Shown one piece after another: positions 53,420 through 61,147 of a stretch of DNA of 64,000 nt. The notes under the pieces are model-generated. The model was not told the DNA's origin. It did not search any database and saw nothing but the letters and a program-made list of their open reading frames with translations. Source of the stretch: Micromonospora sp. DSM 45708 (GTDB lineage: Bacteria; Actinomycetota; Actinomycetes; Mycobacteriales; Micromonosporaceae); assembly GCF_039566955.1 (NCBI RefSeq), contig NZ_CP154796.1, positions 496,001 through 560,000 of the forward strand, written 5' to 3'. The translations under genes and the position numbers were made by a program. Positions within the stretch are counted from its first letter, which is position 1. Each line of letters begins with the position of its first letter.

Positions 53420-54188
53420 GCCGGCCCACCTCCTTGCGCAGCCGGTCGGTGACCTCGGCGGCGATGGCCGAGACCTCCGGCGAGTCGATCCGTCGGGGTC
53501 GTGGCACGTCGACCCGGGTGGAATAGATGATCCGGCCGGGCCGGCTGGAGAGCAGCACGATCCGGTCGGCGAGCCGGGCCGCCTCGCGAACGTTGTGCGT
53601 GACGAACAGGACGGTGAGCTTGCGCTCGGCCCAGATGCGCTCCAGCTCGTCGTGCAGGATGTCCCGCGTCATCGCGTCGAGCGCGCCGAACGGCTCGTCC
53701 ATCAGCAGCACCGGGGTGTCCAGCGCGAGCGTGCGGGCCAACGCGACCCGCTGCCGCATGCCGCCGGAGAGCTGGTGCGGGCGCTTGCGGCCGAAGTCGG
53801 ACAGGTGGACCGTACGCAGCAGCTCGGCCACCCGGGCCCGGCGCTGGTCGCGGGGGAGCCCGCGCAGCTTCAGCGGCACCTCGACGTTGCCCTCGACGGT
53901 CGACCACGGGAACAGCGCCGGCTCCTGGAACATCAGGCCCGGGTTGACGCCCTCGCCCAGCTCGATCGCGCCGCCGCTGACCCGGTCCAGGCCGGCGACG
54001 AGGTTCAGCAGCGTGCTCTTGCCGCAGCCGGACGCGCCGACCAGGCAGACGAACTCGCCCGGCGCGACGTCGAGCGACACCCCGTCCAGCGCCAGGACGG
54101 CCTGCTCGCCCTGGCCGTACACCTTGGTCACGCCGCGCAGCGCGACCGAGCCGGTCGCGCTGCGCGGGGTCGTCGTGGTCGACGTCAC
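53409..54188 (-). CDS. Sulfonate/nitrate/taurine-type ABC ATPase
   Basis: 259 residues: Walker A GASGCGKS, Q-loop FQEPALFPW, signature LSGGMRQRVALARTL, Walker B VLLMDEPFGALD, switch FVTHNVREAARLADRIVLLSSRPGRI. The VTHNVREA and SSRPG sequences are typical of the SsuB/TauB group. GTG at 54188 overlaps the lipoprotein stop (GTGA). It supplies ATP-driven import with the permease downstream. Confidence 0.9.
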   Translation of the reverse strand: MTSTTTTPRSATGSVALRGVTKVYGQGEQAVLALDGVSLDVAPGEFVCLVGASGCGKSTLLNLVAGLDRVSGGAIELGEGVNPGLMFQEPALFPWSTVEGNVEVPLKLRGLPRDQRRARVAELLRTVHLSDFGRKRPHQLSGGMRQRVALARTLALDTPVLLMDEPFGALDAMTRDILHDELERIWAERKLTVLFVTHNVREAARLADRIVLLSSRPGRIIYSTRVDVPRPRRIDSPEVSAIAAEVTDRLRKEVGRHGQ

Positions 54189-55246
54189 GGCTGGGTGACC
54201 TCGGGCTTGCCCTCGGCCTTCAGCACCTCGTTGAGGTACTTCAGGTCGTAGAGGCCGTTCAGGTCGACCGGCTGGGTCAGCCCGACCGCGACGGCGTGGT
54301 CCAGGCCGGCCTTCAGCGAGGCCGCGATCGGGTCGTTGGTGAACTCCAGCGTCGGCCAGGCCTGCTTGATCAGCTTGATGTCCAGCGGCTTGCCGGTGAT
54401 CTTGCCGATGTGCTCGGAGACGGCCTGCTGCGCCTCGTCCGGCTTGGTGTTGACGAACTCGTTCGCCGCGACCTGGCCCTCGACCAGCTTCTTCACCACG
54501 TCCGGGTGCGCCTTGAGGAACTTGGTGCTGACCAGCAGGTTCGTGATGACGAACTTCTTGTCCGGCCAGAGGTCGCGCTCGTCGACGAGCACCTTGCCGC
54601 CGGCGTTGACCAGGCGGGAGACGAACGGCTCCGGCACCCAGGCGCCGTCGATGGCACCGCTGCCGAAGGTCTCGACGGTCTGTGCGTTCTCCTGCGGGAC
54701 GACCTTGACGTCGCCGCCGCCCTCCTTGGTGGTCGCCAGGCCCTTCTCCTTGAGCCAGTAGCGCAGCGCGACGTCCTGGGTGTTGCCGAGCTGCGGCGTG
54801 GCGATCTTCTTGCCGCGGAGCTGCTCCACCGAGGTGATGCCGGGCTTGACCACCAGCGCGACGCCGCCGGACGCGGCGCCGGAGACCACCCGGACCGCCT
54901 CGCCCTTCGACTTGGAGAAGGCGTTCACGGTCGGGTTCGGACCGATGTACGTGGCGTCCAGCGCGCCGGAGAAGACCGCCTCGATGGCCGCCGGGCCGGC
55001 GTTGAAGGTCTTCGTCTCCAGCGTCACGTCGCCGCCGAGCTTCTCCTTGAAGATCCCCTTCTCCACGCCCACCACGGCCGGCGCGTGGGTGAGGTTGGGG
55101 AAGTAGCCCAGGCGCAGCGTCACCGGGCCGGAGTCGCCGGCGGCGTCGCTGTCGCCGCCGCAGGCGGCGGTGGTGCCGAGTGTGGCCGCGCCGACCGCGG
55201 CCAGGGTGGCCAGCGTGACCAGGCGGCGCAGGGGGAGCCGTCTCAT
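54185..55246 (-). CDS. Sulfonate/nitrate/taurine-type ABC substrate-binding lipoprotein
   Basis: 353 residues. Signal peptide with lipobox TTAAC (Cys near residue 29), then LRLGYFPNLTHAPAVVGVEKGIFKEKLGGDVTLETKTFNAGPAAIEAVFSGALDATYIGPNPTVNAFSKS, the SsuA/NMT1-like fold, and EPFVSRLVNAGGKVLVDERDLWP. It captures the solute outside the membrane. First gene of the operon lipoprotein-ATPase-permease-Rrf2. An inverted repeat covers its promoter (55267-55287). Confidence 0.88.
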   Translation of the reverse strand: MRRLPLRRLVTLATLAAVGAATLGTTAACGGDSDAAGDSGPVTLRLGYFPNLTHAPAVVGVEKGIFKEKLGGDVTLETKTFNAGPAAIEAVFSGALDATYIGPNPTVNAFSKSKGEAVRVVSGAASGGVALVVKPGITSVEQLRGKKIATPQLGNTQDVALRYWLKEKGLATTKEGGGDVKVVPQENAQTVETFGSGAIDGAWVPEPFVSRLVNAGGKVLVDERDLWPDKKFVITNLLVSTKFLKAHPDVVKKLVEGQVAANEFVNTKPDEAQQAVSEHIGKITGKPLDIKLIKQAWPTLEFTNDPIAASLKAGLDHAVAVGLTQPVDLNGLYDLKYLNEVLKAEGKPEVTQP

Positions 55247-55266
55247 CGAAAGTCCAATCCGCAGTA

Positions 55267-55287
55267 TTCCTATTTAGTTGGTAGGAA
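55267..55287 (-). promoter_or_regulatory. TTCCTA-N9-TAGGAA operator before the ABC operon
   Basis: TTCCTA at 55267-55272 and TAGGAA at 55282-55287 are perfect inverses, with an AT-rich spacer that reads CTAAATA-like on the minus strand and could hold the -10 box. It lies 21-41 nt upstream of the lipoprotein start. The Rrf2 regulator at the operon end is the obvious candidate to bind it. Confidence 0.55.
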
Positions 55288-55382
55288 GAGTGGGGCAGGG
55301 TGCCGGGCGGCGTCAAGACCCGTCCCGCATCTGTCCACCGTTCGGCCACGGCACACCGCCGGTGTGGCCGGTACGGAGGCGC

Positions 55383-55388
55383 TAGTGT
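55383..55388 (+). promoter_or_regulatory. TAGTGT -10 hexamer before the M16 peptidase gene
   Basis: TAGTGT ends 7 nt before the GTG at 55396; there is no ribosome-binding site. Probable leaderless promoter divergent from the ABC operon. Confidence 0.45.
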
Positions 55389-55395
55389 CGATCTC

Positions 55396-56706
55396 GTGCC
55401 GACCAGGAGAGCGAAGATCCCAGCGACGAAGTACCCGGTCGAGCGGTTCGCCCTCGACAACGGCCTGCGGGTGGTGCTCACCCCGGACCGCAGCGCCCCG
55501 GTGATCGGGGTGGCGGTGGTCTACGACGTCGGCATCCGCTCCGAGCCGCAGGGGCGCACCGGCTTCGCCCACCTCTTCGAGCACCTCATGTTCCAAGGCT
55601 CGGAGAACCTGGAGAAACTCGCGCACTTCCGGCACGTGCAGGGCGCCGGCGGCACGTTCAACGGCTCCACCCACTTCGACTACACCGACTACTTCGAGAC
55701 GCTGCCGAGCAACGCGCTGGAACGGGCGCTCTTCCTGGAGGCCGACCGGATGCGCGGCCCCCGGCTCACCGAGGAGAACCTGCGCAACCAGGTCGACGTG
55801 GTCAAGGAGGAGATCCGGGTCAACGTGCTCAACCGGCCGTACGGCGGGTTCCCCTGGCTGACGCTGCCGCCGGTGATGTTCGACACGTTCCCGAACGCGC
55901 ACGACGGCTACGGCTCCTTCGACGACCTGGAGTCCGCGACGGTGGCCGACGCCGCCGACTTCTTCCGGCACTACTACGCCAGCGGCAACGCGGTGCTGGC
56001 GGTCAGCGGCGACATCGACGTGGCCGAGGCGACCGCGCTGATCGAACGGCACTTCGGCGACGTGCCGGCCCGCCCCGCCCCGGAGCGGCCCGACTTCGCC
56101 GAGCCCGACCTGACCACCGAGCGGCGCAGCACGTACACCGACGCGCTGGCCCCGCTGCCGGCGGTGGCGAGCGCCTGGCGGGTGCCCGACCCGGTCACCG
56201 ACTTCGCCGGCTACCTCCCCTTCGTGGTGCTCGCCGAGGTGCTCACCGACGGCGACGCGTCCCGGCTGGTCGAGCGACTGGTGCAGCGCGACCGCACGGT
56301 CACCGGCCTGGGCGGCTACCTCAGCTTCATGGGGGACCCGTTCGACGTGCGCGACCCCACCGCGCTGCTGCTCCAGGCACACCTGCCGCCCGGCGGCGAC
56401 GTGGACAAGGTGCTGCGCACGATCGACGAGGAGCTGGACCGGCTGGCCACCGACGGGCTGACCGACGGGGAACTGGCGCGTACCCAGGCCCGGATGGCCA
56501 CCCACCTGCTGCGCGACACCGACGCGGTGCTCGGCCGCGCGCTGCGGATGGCCGTGCTGGAGCAGCAACGCGGCGAACCGGGGCTGCTCAACGAACTGCC
56601 CCGACTGGTCGGCGCGGTCACCGAGGAGCAGGTCCGCGCCGCCGCCGCCACGCTGCGGCCCGAGCGCCGCGCATCCGTCGAGGTCGTCGCCGGAGGTGCC
56701 AGATGA
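55396..56706 (+). CDS. M16-family zinc peptidase, catalytic subunit
   Basis: 436 residues. Inverted zinc motif HLFEH (in GFAHLFEHLMFQGSENL) with downstream Glu in DVVKEEIRVNV, and the substrate-binding GGYLSFMGDPFDVRDP region. M16B peptidases work as two-chain clamps: this chain carries the active site, the next gene the partner. Cytoplasmic, no signal peptide. The GTG at 55396 is chosen because a TAGTGT hexamer lies 7 nt upstream. Four-base overlap (ATGA) with the partner gene. Confidence 0.88.
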   Translation: MPTRRAKIPATKYPVERFALDNGLRVVLTPDRSAPVIGVAVVYDVGIRSEPQGRTGFAHLFEHLMFQGSENLEKLAHFRHVQGAGGTFNGSTHFDYTDYFETLPSNALERALFLEADRMRGPRLTEENLRNQVDVVKEEIRVNVLNRPYGGFPWLTLPPVMFDTFPNAHDGYGSFDDLESATVADAADFFRHYYASGNAVLAVSGDIDVAEATALIERHFGDVPARPAPERPDFAEPDLTTERRSTYTDALAPLPAVASAWRVPDPVTDFAGYLPFVVLAEVLTDGDASRLVERLVQRDRTVTGLGGYLSFMGDPFDVRDPTALLLQAHLPPGGDVDKVLRTIDEELDRLATDGLTDGELARTQARMATHLLRDTDAVLGRALRMAVLEQQRGEPGLLNELPRLVGAVTEEQVRAAAATLRPERRASVEVVAGGAR

Positions 56707-58037
56707 CCACCACCACCGTCCGTCCGCTGCCGGCGCTCGGCCCGAACCGGCGGCTCACCGTGCCGAAGCAGGCGGAGCGCACGCTCGGCAACGGCCTCAC
56801 CGTGATCGCGGTACGCCGGCCCGCCGTACCCCTGGTCGAGCTGCGGCTCTGGATGCCGTTCGGGCGGGCCCACCTGGCCCGTGGCGCGATGCTGGCGCAG
56901 ACCGTGCTGGCCGGCACCGAGGCGCACAGCGCCACCGAGATCGCCGCCGAACTCCAGAAGGTCGGCGGCGGGCTCTCCGCCGGCGTCGACCCGGACCGGC
57001 TGATGCTCTCCGGCGCCGGCCTGGTGACCGGGCTGGACCGGATGCTGGAGTTGCTCGTCGAGGTGCTCACCGGCGCCAGCTACCCGGGCGACTGGGTGGC
57101 CACCGAGCGGGACCGCCTCGTCGACCGGATCCAGGTCGCCCAGAGCCAGCCGTCCCACCTGGCCCGGACCGCGCTGCTCACGCGCGTCTACGGCCGCCAC
57201 CCGTACGCGACGCAGACGCCCGAGCCCGACCAGGTCCGGGCGGTCCGCCCGGCCGCGCTGCGCCGGCTGCACGCCGAGCGGGTGCACCCGGCCGGGGCGG
57301 TGCTGGTGCTGGTCGGCGACGTGCAGCCGACGCGGGCGCTGGACGCGGCCGAGGCGGCGCTCGCCGGCTGGCGGGGCGACGGCCACGTCGCCGAGCTGCC
57401 GCCCGCGCCGCCGCTGGAGCCCGGCCCGCTGCTGCTCGTCGACCGGCCCGGCTCGGTGCAGTCCTCGCTGCGCCTCGCGCTGCCGGCGGTGCCCCGCACC
57501 CACCCCGACCACGCCGCGTTGCAGCTCGCCAACCTGCTCTTCGGCGGCTACTTCTCGTCCCGCTGGGTGGAGAACATCCGGGAGGACAAGGGCTACACGT
57601 ACGGGCCGCACTCGGTGGTCGAGCACTCGGTGGCCGGGTCGGTGCTCGTCGCCGGCGCCGAGGTGGCCACCGAGGTGACCGCGCCCGCGCTGCTGGAGAC
57701 CAGCTACGAGCTGGGCCGGCTGGCCACCGTGCCGCCGAAGCCGGACGAGCTGGAGCAGGCCCGCCAGTACGCGCTCGGCACGCTCCAGCTCGGCATGTCC
57801 ACCCAGGCCGGTCTCGCGTCACTGACCAGCGCGTACGCCGGCAACGGGCTGCGGCTGGACTTCCTCGCCGAGCACGCCGCCCGGCTGGCCGCGGCGACCG
57901 TGGACGACGTCGCCGAGGTGGCGGCCCGGTACCTCGCCCCGGCGAAGGCGGTCACCGTGGTGCTCGGCGACGCGGCCCGGGTGGCCGACTCGCTCGCCGC
58001 GCTCGTCCCCGTGCGTACGGAGGGTGCATCCACGTGA
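56703..58037 (+). CDS. M16-family partner subunit without zinc site
   Basis: 444 residues of the same fold, but where HxxEH should lie it reads RGAMLAQTVLAGTEAH, so zinc cannot be held. The C-terminal substrate-binding RWVENIREDKGYTYGPHSVVEHS (R/Y pair) is well conserved, as in the non-catalytic beta chains of M16B heterodimers. With the upstream gene it should form the closed clamp chamber. Start overlaps the previous stop; the stop overlaps the next GTG (GTGA), giving a three-gene unit. Confidence 0.88.
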   Translation: MTTTTVRPLPALGPNRRLTVPKQAERTLGNGLTVIAVRRPAVPLVELRLWMPFGRAHLARGAMLAQTVLAGTEAHSATEIAAELQKVGGGLSAGVDPDRLMLSGAGLVTGLDRMLELLVEVLTGASYPGDWVATERDRLVDRIQVAQSQPSHLARTALLTRVYGRHPYATQTPEPDQVRAVRPAALRRLHAERVHPAGAVLVLVGDVQPTRALDAAEAALAGWRGDGHVAELPPAPPLEPGPLLLVDRPGSVQSSLRLALPAVPRTHPDHAALQLANLLFGGYFSSRWVENIREDKGYTYGPHSVVEHSVAGSVLVAGAEVATEVTAPALLETSYELGRLATVPPKPDELEQARQYALGTLQLGMSTQAGLASLTSAYAGNGLRLDFLAEHAARLAAATVDDVAEVAARYLAPAKAVTVVLGDAARVADSLAALVPVRTEGAST

Positions 58038-58981
58038 GCGGCGAGCCGGCGCCGCCGCTGGCCCGGTCCACGGTGGACCGGGCCGCGCACCGGCGTACCG
58101 ACCCGGCCTGGCTGGCCGAGGCGTGGGAGCAGGCCCGGGTGCTGGTGCTGGACTCGACCGACGAGGGTCGCGCCCTGGTCCGGGGCGAGACGGCCCCGCC
58201 GGAGCTGGTCCTGGTCGGCGCCGGTGAGCTGCCCGAGGTGCCGCGCTCGGTGCCGATGTTCCTCGGCGTGGAGCCGGACGGGGTGCCGGTGTTCGCGGTG
58301 GACAGCCCGCTGCCCACGCTGCCCGGCACCCGCCGGGCGCACCTGCGTGAGGTCGGCCACCTGATGACCGACCGGGACGCGGGCCTGTTCACCACCGCGT
58401 TGGCGCTGCTCAACTGGCATCTCCGGCACGGCTACTCGGCGTCCACCGGGCAGCCGACGCAGGTCGACGAGGCCGGCTGGTCCCGGGTAGACCCGGGTGG
58501 CCACCGGACCTGGCCGCGTACCGACCCGGCCATGATCGTGCTGGTGCACGACGGGGTGGACGGCCCGGAGGGCCGCTGTCTGCTGGGCAACAACGCCGCC
58601 TGGCCGGGCACCCCGGGCCGGCGTCGCTACTCCTGCCTGGCCGGTTACGTCGAGCCCGGCGAGTCGGCCGAGGCGGCCGTGCTGCGTGAGGTCCGCGAGG
58701 AGGTCGGCGTCGCGGTCGAGGAGATCGCGTACGTGTCCAGCCAGGCCTGGCCGTTCCCCGGCTCGCTGATGCTCGGCTTTCTGGCCCGGGCCGACGCCGA
58801 CGAGCCGATCCGGGTCGACCCGACCGAGATCGCGCACGCGCGGTGGTTCAGCCGCCGGGAGATCGGCGCCGCGCTGGCCGGCGAACCGGTCCGGGCGGAC
58901 GGCGGGGACCACCTGCTGCTGCCGCCGCCGTCGTCGATCGCGCTGTTCCTGGTGCACCGCTGGCTCGACGGCCACTGCTGA
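58034..58981 (+). CDS. nudC: NudC-like NAD+/NADH pyrophosphatase lacking zinc-ribbon cysteines
   Basis: 315 residues. Nudix box GYVEPGESAEAAVLREVREEVGV and the NudC signature SQAWPFPGSLMLGF downstream are clear; NudC hydrolyses NAD(H) and can remove NAD caps from RNA. Between the N-terminal domain and the Nudix domain, NudC normally has a CxxC...CxxC zinc ribbon; here the region (YSASTGQPTQVDEAGWSRVDPGGHRTWPRTDPAMI) has no Cys. In the SQPWPFP motif Pro is Ala. Coupled to the M16 pair by GTGA, though unrelated in function. Confidence 0.85.
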   Translation: MSGEPAPPLARSTVDRAAHRRTDPAWLAEAWEQARVLVLDSTDEGRALVRGETAPPELVLVGAGELPEVPRSVPMFLGVEPDGVPVFAVDSPLPTLPGTRRAHLREVGHLMTDRDAGLFTTALALLNWHLRHGYSASTGQPTQVDEAGWSRVDPGGHRTWPRTDPAMIVLVHDGVDGPEGRCLLGNNAAWPGTPGRRRYSCLAGYVEPGESAEAAVLREVREEVGVAVEEIAYVSSQAWPFPGSLMLGFLARADADEPIRVDPTEIAHARWFSRREIGAALAGEPVRADGGDHLLLPPPSSIALFLVHRWLDGHC

Positions 58982-59035
58982 CCGGGGCGGCCGGGCCGCT
59001 GTCCCCGCTGCGGCGAGCCGCCGAAGCGCGCCGGT

Positions 59036-59090
59036 GCGTTGAGAAGGGGCCCCGCCCAGGCCGTAGGCGTTGAGCGGGGGCCCCTCCCTT
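59036..59090. repeat. GC-rich palindromic repeat, second copy
   Basis: GCGTTGAGAAGGGGCCCC and GCGTTGAGCGGGGGCCCC occur 32 nt apart and each GGGGCCCC core is self-complementary; the element ends CTCCCTTAC. Compare GGCGTAGACAGGGGGCCC and GTCCTTAC at 22423-22448. It follows the NudC-like gene and may terminate it. Confidence 0.6.
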
Positions 59091-59217
59091 ACGCGGTCCC
59101 GGCCCGGACCGTCGTTGCCGCGGCGGTCCCGGGCCGGGAACACGGGCCGTCGTGGCCGGGTGAGGCGTGGAGCACGGCGGGGGAGCCGGTCCGGCCACGA
59201 CGGACGTCAGCGGTCGG

Positions 59218-59487
59218 TCATCCGCCGTCCCACCGGTACGGGCGGCCGGGGACGGGCTCCTTGATGGGCAGCACCTTGACCCGGTGCCGGCCGGCGCGGA
59301 CCGCCCCGACGGCGGACAGGGCGCGGGCGAGCAGGAGTGCGGCATCCCGGTTCTCGGCGTGCACGACCTGACGGCGTGGCTCCGGCGCACGGGTCTCGTC
59401 CCGCAGGCGGCCCCCGCCGGCCCAGGCGGCGGCGATGTCGGCGTCGGCGGCGCTGCGGATCTCGGTGCGGACGATCAGGAACCGCAT
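59218..59487 (-). CDS. Hypothetical 89-residue protein
   Basis: Short soluble protein, MRFLIVRTEIRSAADADIAAAW, then VVHAENRDAALLLARALSAVGAVRAGRHRVKVLPIKEPVPGRPYRWDGG. Not recognised; the C-terminal strand/helix pattern could be a small alpha/beta domain. GGGGGA precedes the ATG at 59487, and GTGGAACTTCCAC, a perfect palindrome, lies 30-42 nt upstream (59517-59529). It may be part of the XRE/DUF397 neighbourhood but is separated by about 200 nt and a terminator. Confidence 0.5.
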   Translation of the reverse strand: MRFLIVRTEIRSAADADIAAAWAGGGRLRDETRAPEPRRQVVHAENRDAALLLARALSAVGAVRAGRHRVKVLPIKEPVPGRPYRWDGG

Positions 59488-59516
59488 GGTGTCCCCCGGA
59501 AGTGGACGGATACGCG

Positions 59517-59529
59517 GTGGAACTTCCAC
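59517..59529. promoter_or_regulatory. GTGGAACTTCCAC palindrome
   Basis: Perfect 6+1+6 inverted repeat in the promoter of the 89-residue gene. Candidate operator. Confidence 0.35.
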
Positions 59530-59637
59530 GTCACTCCAGCGACATCGTACGCCCGCAGGTCGTCCCAGCAAGTGAAACGAGGCCGCTCAACCGTTCGGAG
59601 GATGCCAGGTCAGGACGGTTGTCCGGAATGGAGACGC

Positions 59638-59669
59638 GAGGGGCCGCCGGCGTGATGCCGACGGCCCTC
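59638..59669 (-). terminator. Hairpin after the DUF397 gene
   Basis: GAGGGGCCGCCGGC and GCCGACGGCCCTC pair with one mismatch and one bulge, 15 nt beyond the DUF397 stop. Confidence 0.5.
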
Positions 59670-59683
59670 TGGCGTTCGCCGGA

Positions 59684-59911
59684 TCAGTTCAGGTCGAACT
59701 GGCCGTTCTTCGCGCCGGCGATGAAGCCGAGCCAGCCGGCCCGGTTGAACAGCAGCACCGGCCCGCTCGGGTCCTTGCTGTCCCGCAACGCCATGGTCGC
59801 CGGCCCGGTGCCGAGCGGCGCGACCTCCACGCAGTTCGAGGTCTGGCTGCGGGTGCTCTTGCGCCAGGCGGCGCCGGCGAGGGAGGTCGTGCTGGTGCGG
59901 ATCTCGTTCAT
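59684..59911 (-). CDS. DUF397 small protein
   Basis: 75 residues: WRKSTRSQTSNCVEVAPLGTGPATMALRDSKDPSGPVLLFNRAGWLGFIAGAKNGQFD, the DUF397 pattern (WRKSxxS...NCVEVA...VRDSKDP). Such proteins accompany XRE/DUF5753 regulators in actinomycetes, where studied pairs behave like developmental or antitoxin-type partners. It lies 61 nt downstream of the XRE gene. AGGAG lies about 10 nt before the ATG. Confidence 0.88.
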   Translation of the reverse strand: MNEIRTSTTSLAGAAWRKSTRSQTSNCVEVAPLGTGPATMALRDSKDPSGPVLLFNRAGWLGFIAGAKNGQFDLN

Positions 59912-59972
59912 GGTGTCCTGCTCCTGGTGAGGTGCTCCGATGGGGACGAGCGACGCCGCGCCGGAGCGGGGA

Positions 59973-60944
59973 TCACCGTTCCGACGTGAGGCGCCCCGAG
60001 TCACGGCGGCGCTGGGTCGGCGCCGTTGCCGGCCCGTACGCCGCGGTGGACTCGACTGCCGTGCCGGTCGGCCGTCCGGTCGCCTCGGTCAGCCAGGAGC
60101 GGGTGTCCGATGCGGAGAGTGCCGACCTGCACAGCCACTCGAACACCACTTTATAGCGATTTAGGGTGTTCGCCTCGGTCGACATGACGTCGGTGAACCC
60201 ACTTTCGATGGCCAGCGTCTCCGGATCGAGCGGGTCGGCGAACCGGTAGAGCGAGAACGCGGTGGGCGGGACGTACCAGTCGCCGACCCGGGTGTCCCGG
60301 AGCAGCAGGCGCAGCTCCACGTTCGGCATGTCGGCCAGCTCGCACAGGTGGACGAGCTGGTCCCGCAGCACGTCCGGCGGGCCGGCGCGCCGGTCCAGCG
60401 CGGCCTCCTCCAGCACGGCGGTGTAACGGGGCACGTGGGTCAGCAGCGACTGGCGGGCCTGCCGGGCGCCCACCTCGGTCTCCGGGTCCTCCGACTCCGG
60501 GTCGCCGGCCTCCTCGGCCACCCGGGCCGCGGACAGGATCCGGTGCCGGGCGTAGCCGGGGGTCTGCAACAGCCCCGGCACCAGCACCGGGTTGTACTCG
60601 GAGATCTCCGCGCAGCCCGCCTCCAGCTCGGCGAAGGCGCGCTGCTGCTGGGTCATCACCGGGAAGGTGCGCAGCCAGCCGCGCATGTCGCCGGCCTCGT
60701 GGGCGATCCCGGCCAGCTCCGCACGCAGCCCGCCGGTGACCCCGTAGAGCGTGAGCAGGGCGGCCACGTCCTCCGGGTCGGGTCGGCTGCGGCCGTTCTC
60801 CAGGCGGGACAGTTTGGAAGCGGAGGCCCAGCCGATCCCCTCGATAACCTGGTCACCGGTGAGACCGGCCTGTTCGCGGAGCCGGCGCAGCTCGATGCCG
60901 AGGCGACGACGGCGCAGAAACGGGCCTGGTACGGCAGGAGGCAC
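59973..60944 (-). CDS. XRE-family regulator with DUF5753 domain
   Basis: 323 residues. Residues 10-65 are an HTH (RRRLGIELRRLREQAGLTGDQVIEGIGWASASKLSRLENGRSRPDPEDVAALLTLYG), followed by a DUF5753 domain with EYNPVLVPGLLQTPGYARHRI, RQARQSLLT, LVHLCELADMPNVELRLLL and YRFADPLDPETLAIESGF. These regulators pair with DUF397 proteins; both partners lie here in order. GTG start. TATGGA direct repeats upstream may be its binding sites. Confidence 0.88.
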   Translation of the reverse strand: MPPAVPGPFLRRRRLGIELRRLREQAGLTGDQVIEGIGWASASKLSRLENGRSRPDPEDVAALLTLYGVTGGLRAELAGIAHEAGDMRGWLRTFPVMTQQQRAFAELEAGCAEISEYNPVLVPGLLQTPGYARHRILSAARVAEEAGDPESEDPETEVGARQARQSLLTHVPRYTAVLEEAALDRRAGPPDVLRDQLVHLCELADMPNVELRLLLRDTRVGDWYVPPTAFSLYRFADPLDPETLAIESGFTDVMSTEANTLNRYKVVFEWLCRSALSASDTRSWLTEATGRPTGTAVESTAAYGPATAPTQRRRDSGRLTSER

Positions 60945-60988
60945 GGCGTCCTCTTTTCCGTCGACCGTCGCAGGACGCGACGGTAACT

Positions 60989-61020
60989 GTATGGAATTCG
61001 CCCCCCACGGTCAGTATGGA
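60989..61020. promoter_or_regulatory. GTATGGA direct repeats in the XRE/MFS intergenic region
   Basis: GTATGGA at 60989-60995 and 61014-61020, 25 bp apart, lie in the 203-nt divergent region. Reading the minus strand, these overlap AT-rich candidate promoter sequence of the XRE gene. No gene is seen in the rest of 60945-61147. Confidence 0.35.
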
Positions 61021-61147
61021 CGGCGCGACCGGTGTCGGCAGGTCCGGCGAGGGCGTGTCACGAGAGACAAAAAGAGGACTGTGGAGAGCGCCTTCGTCGG
61101 CGCCCGCCCCCGACGCGCCCACGGGCGCACCCGCCGGAGGGAAACCG

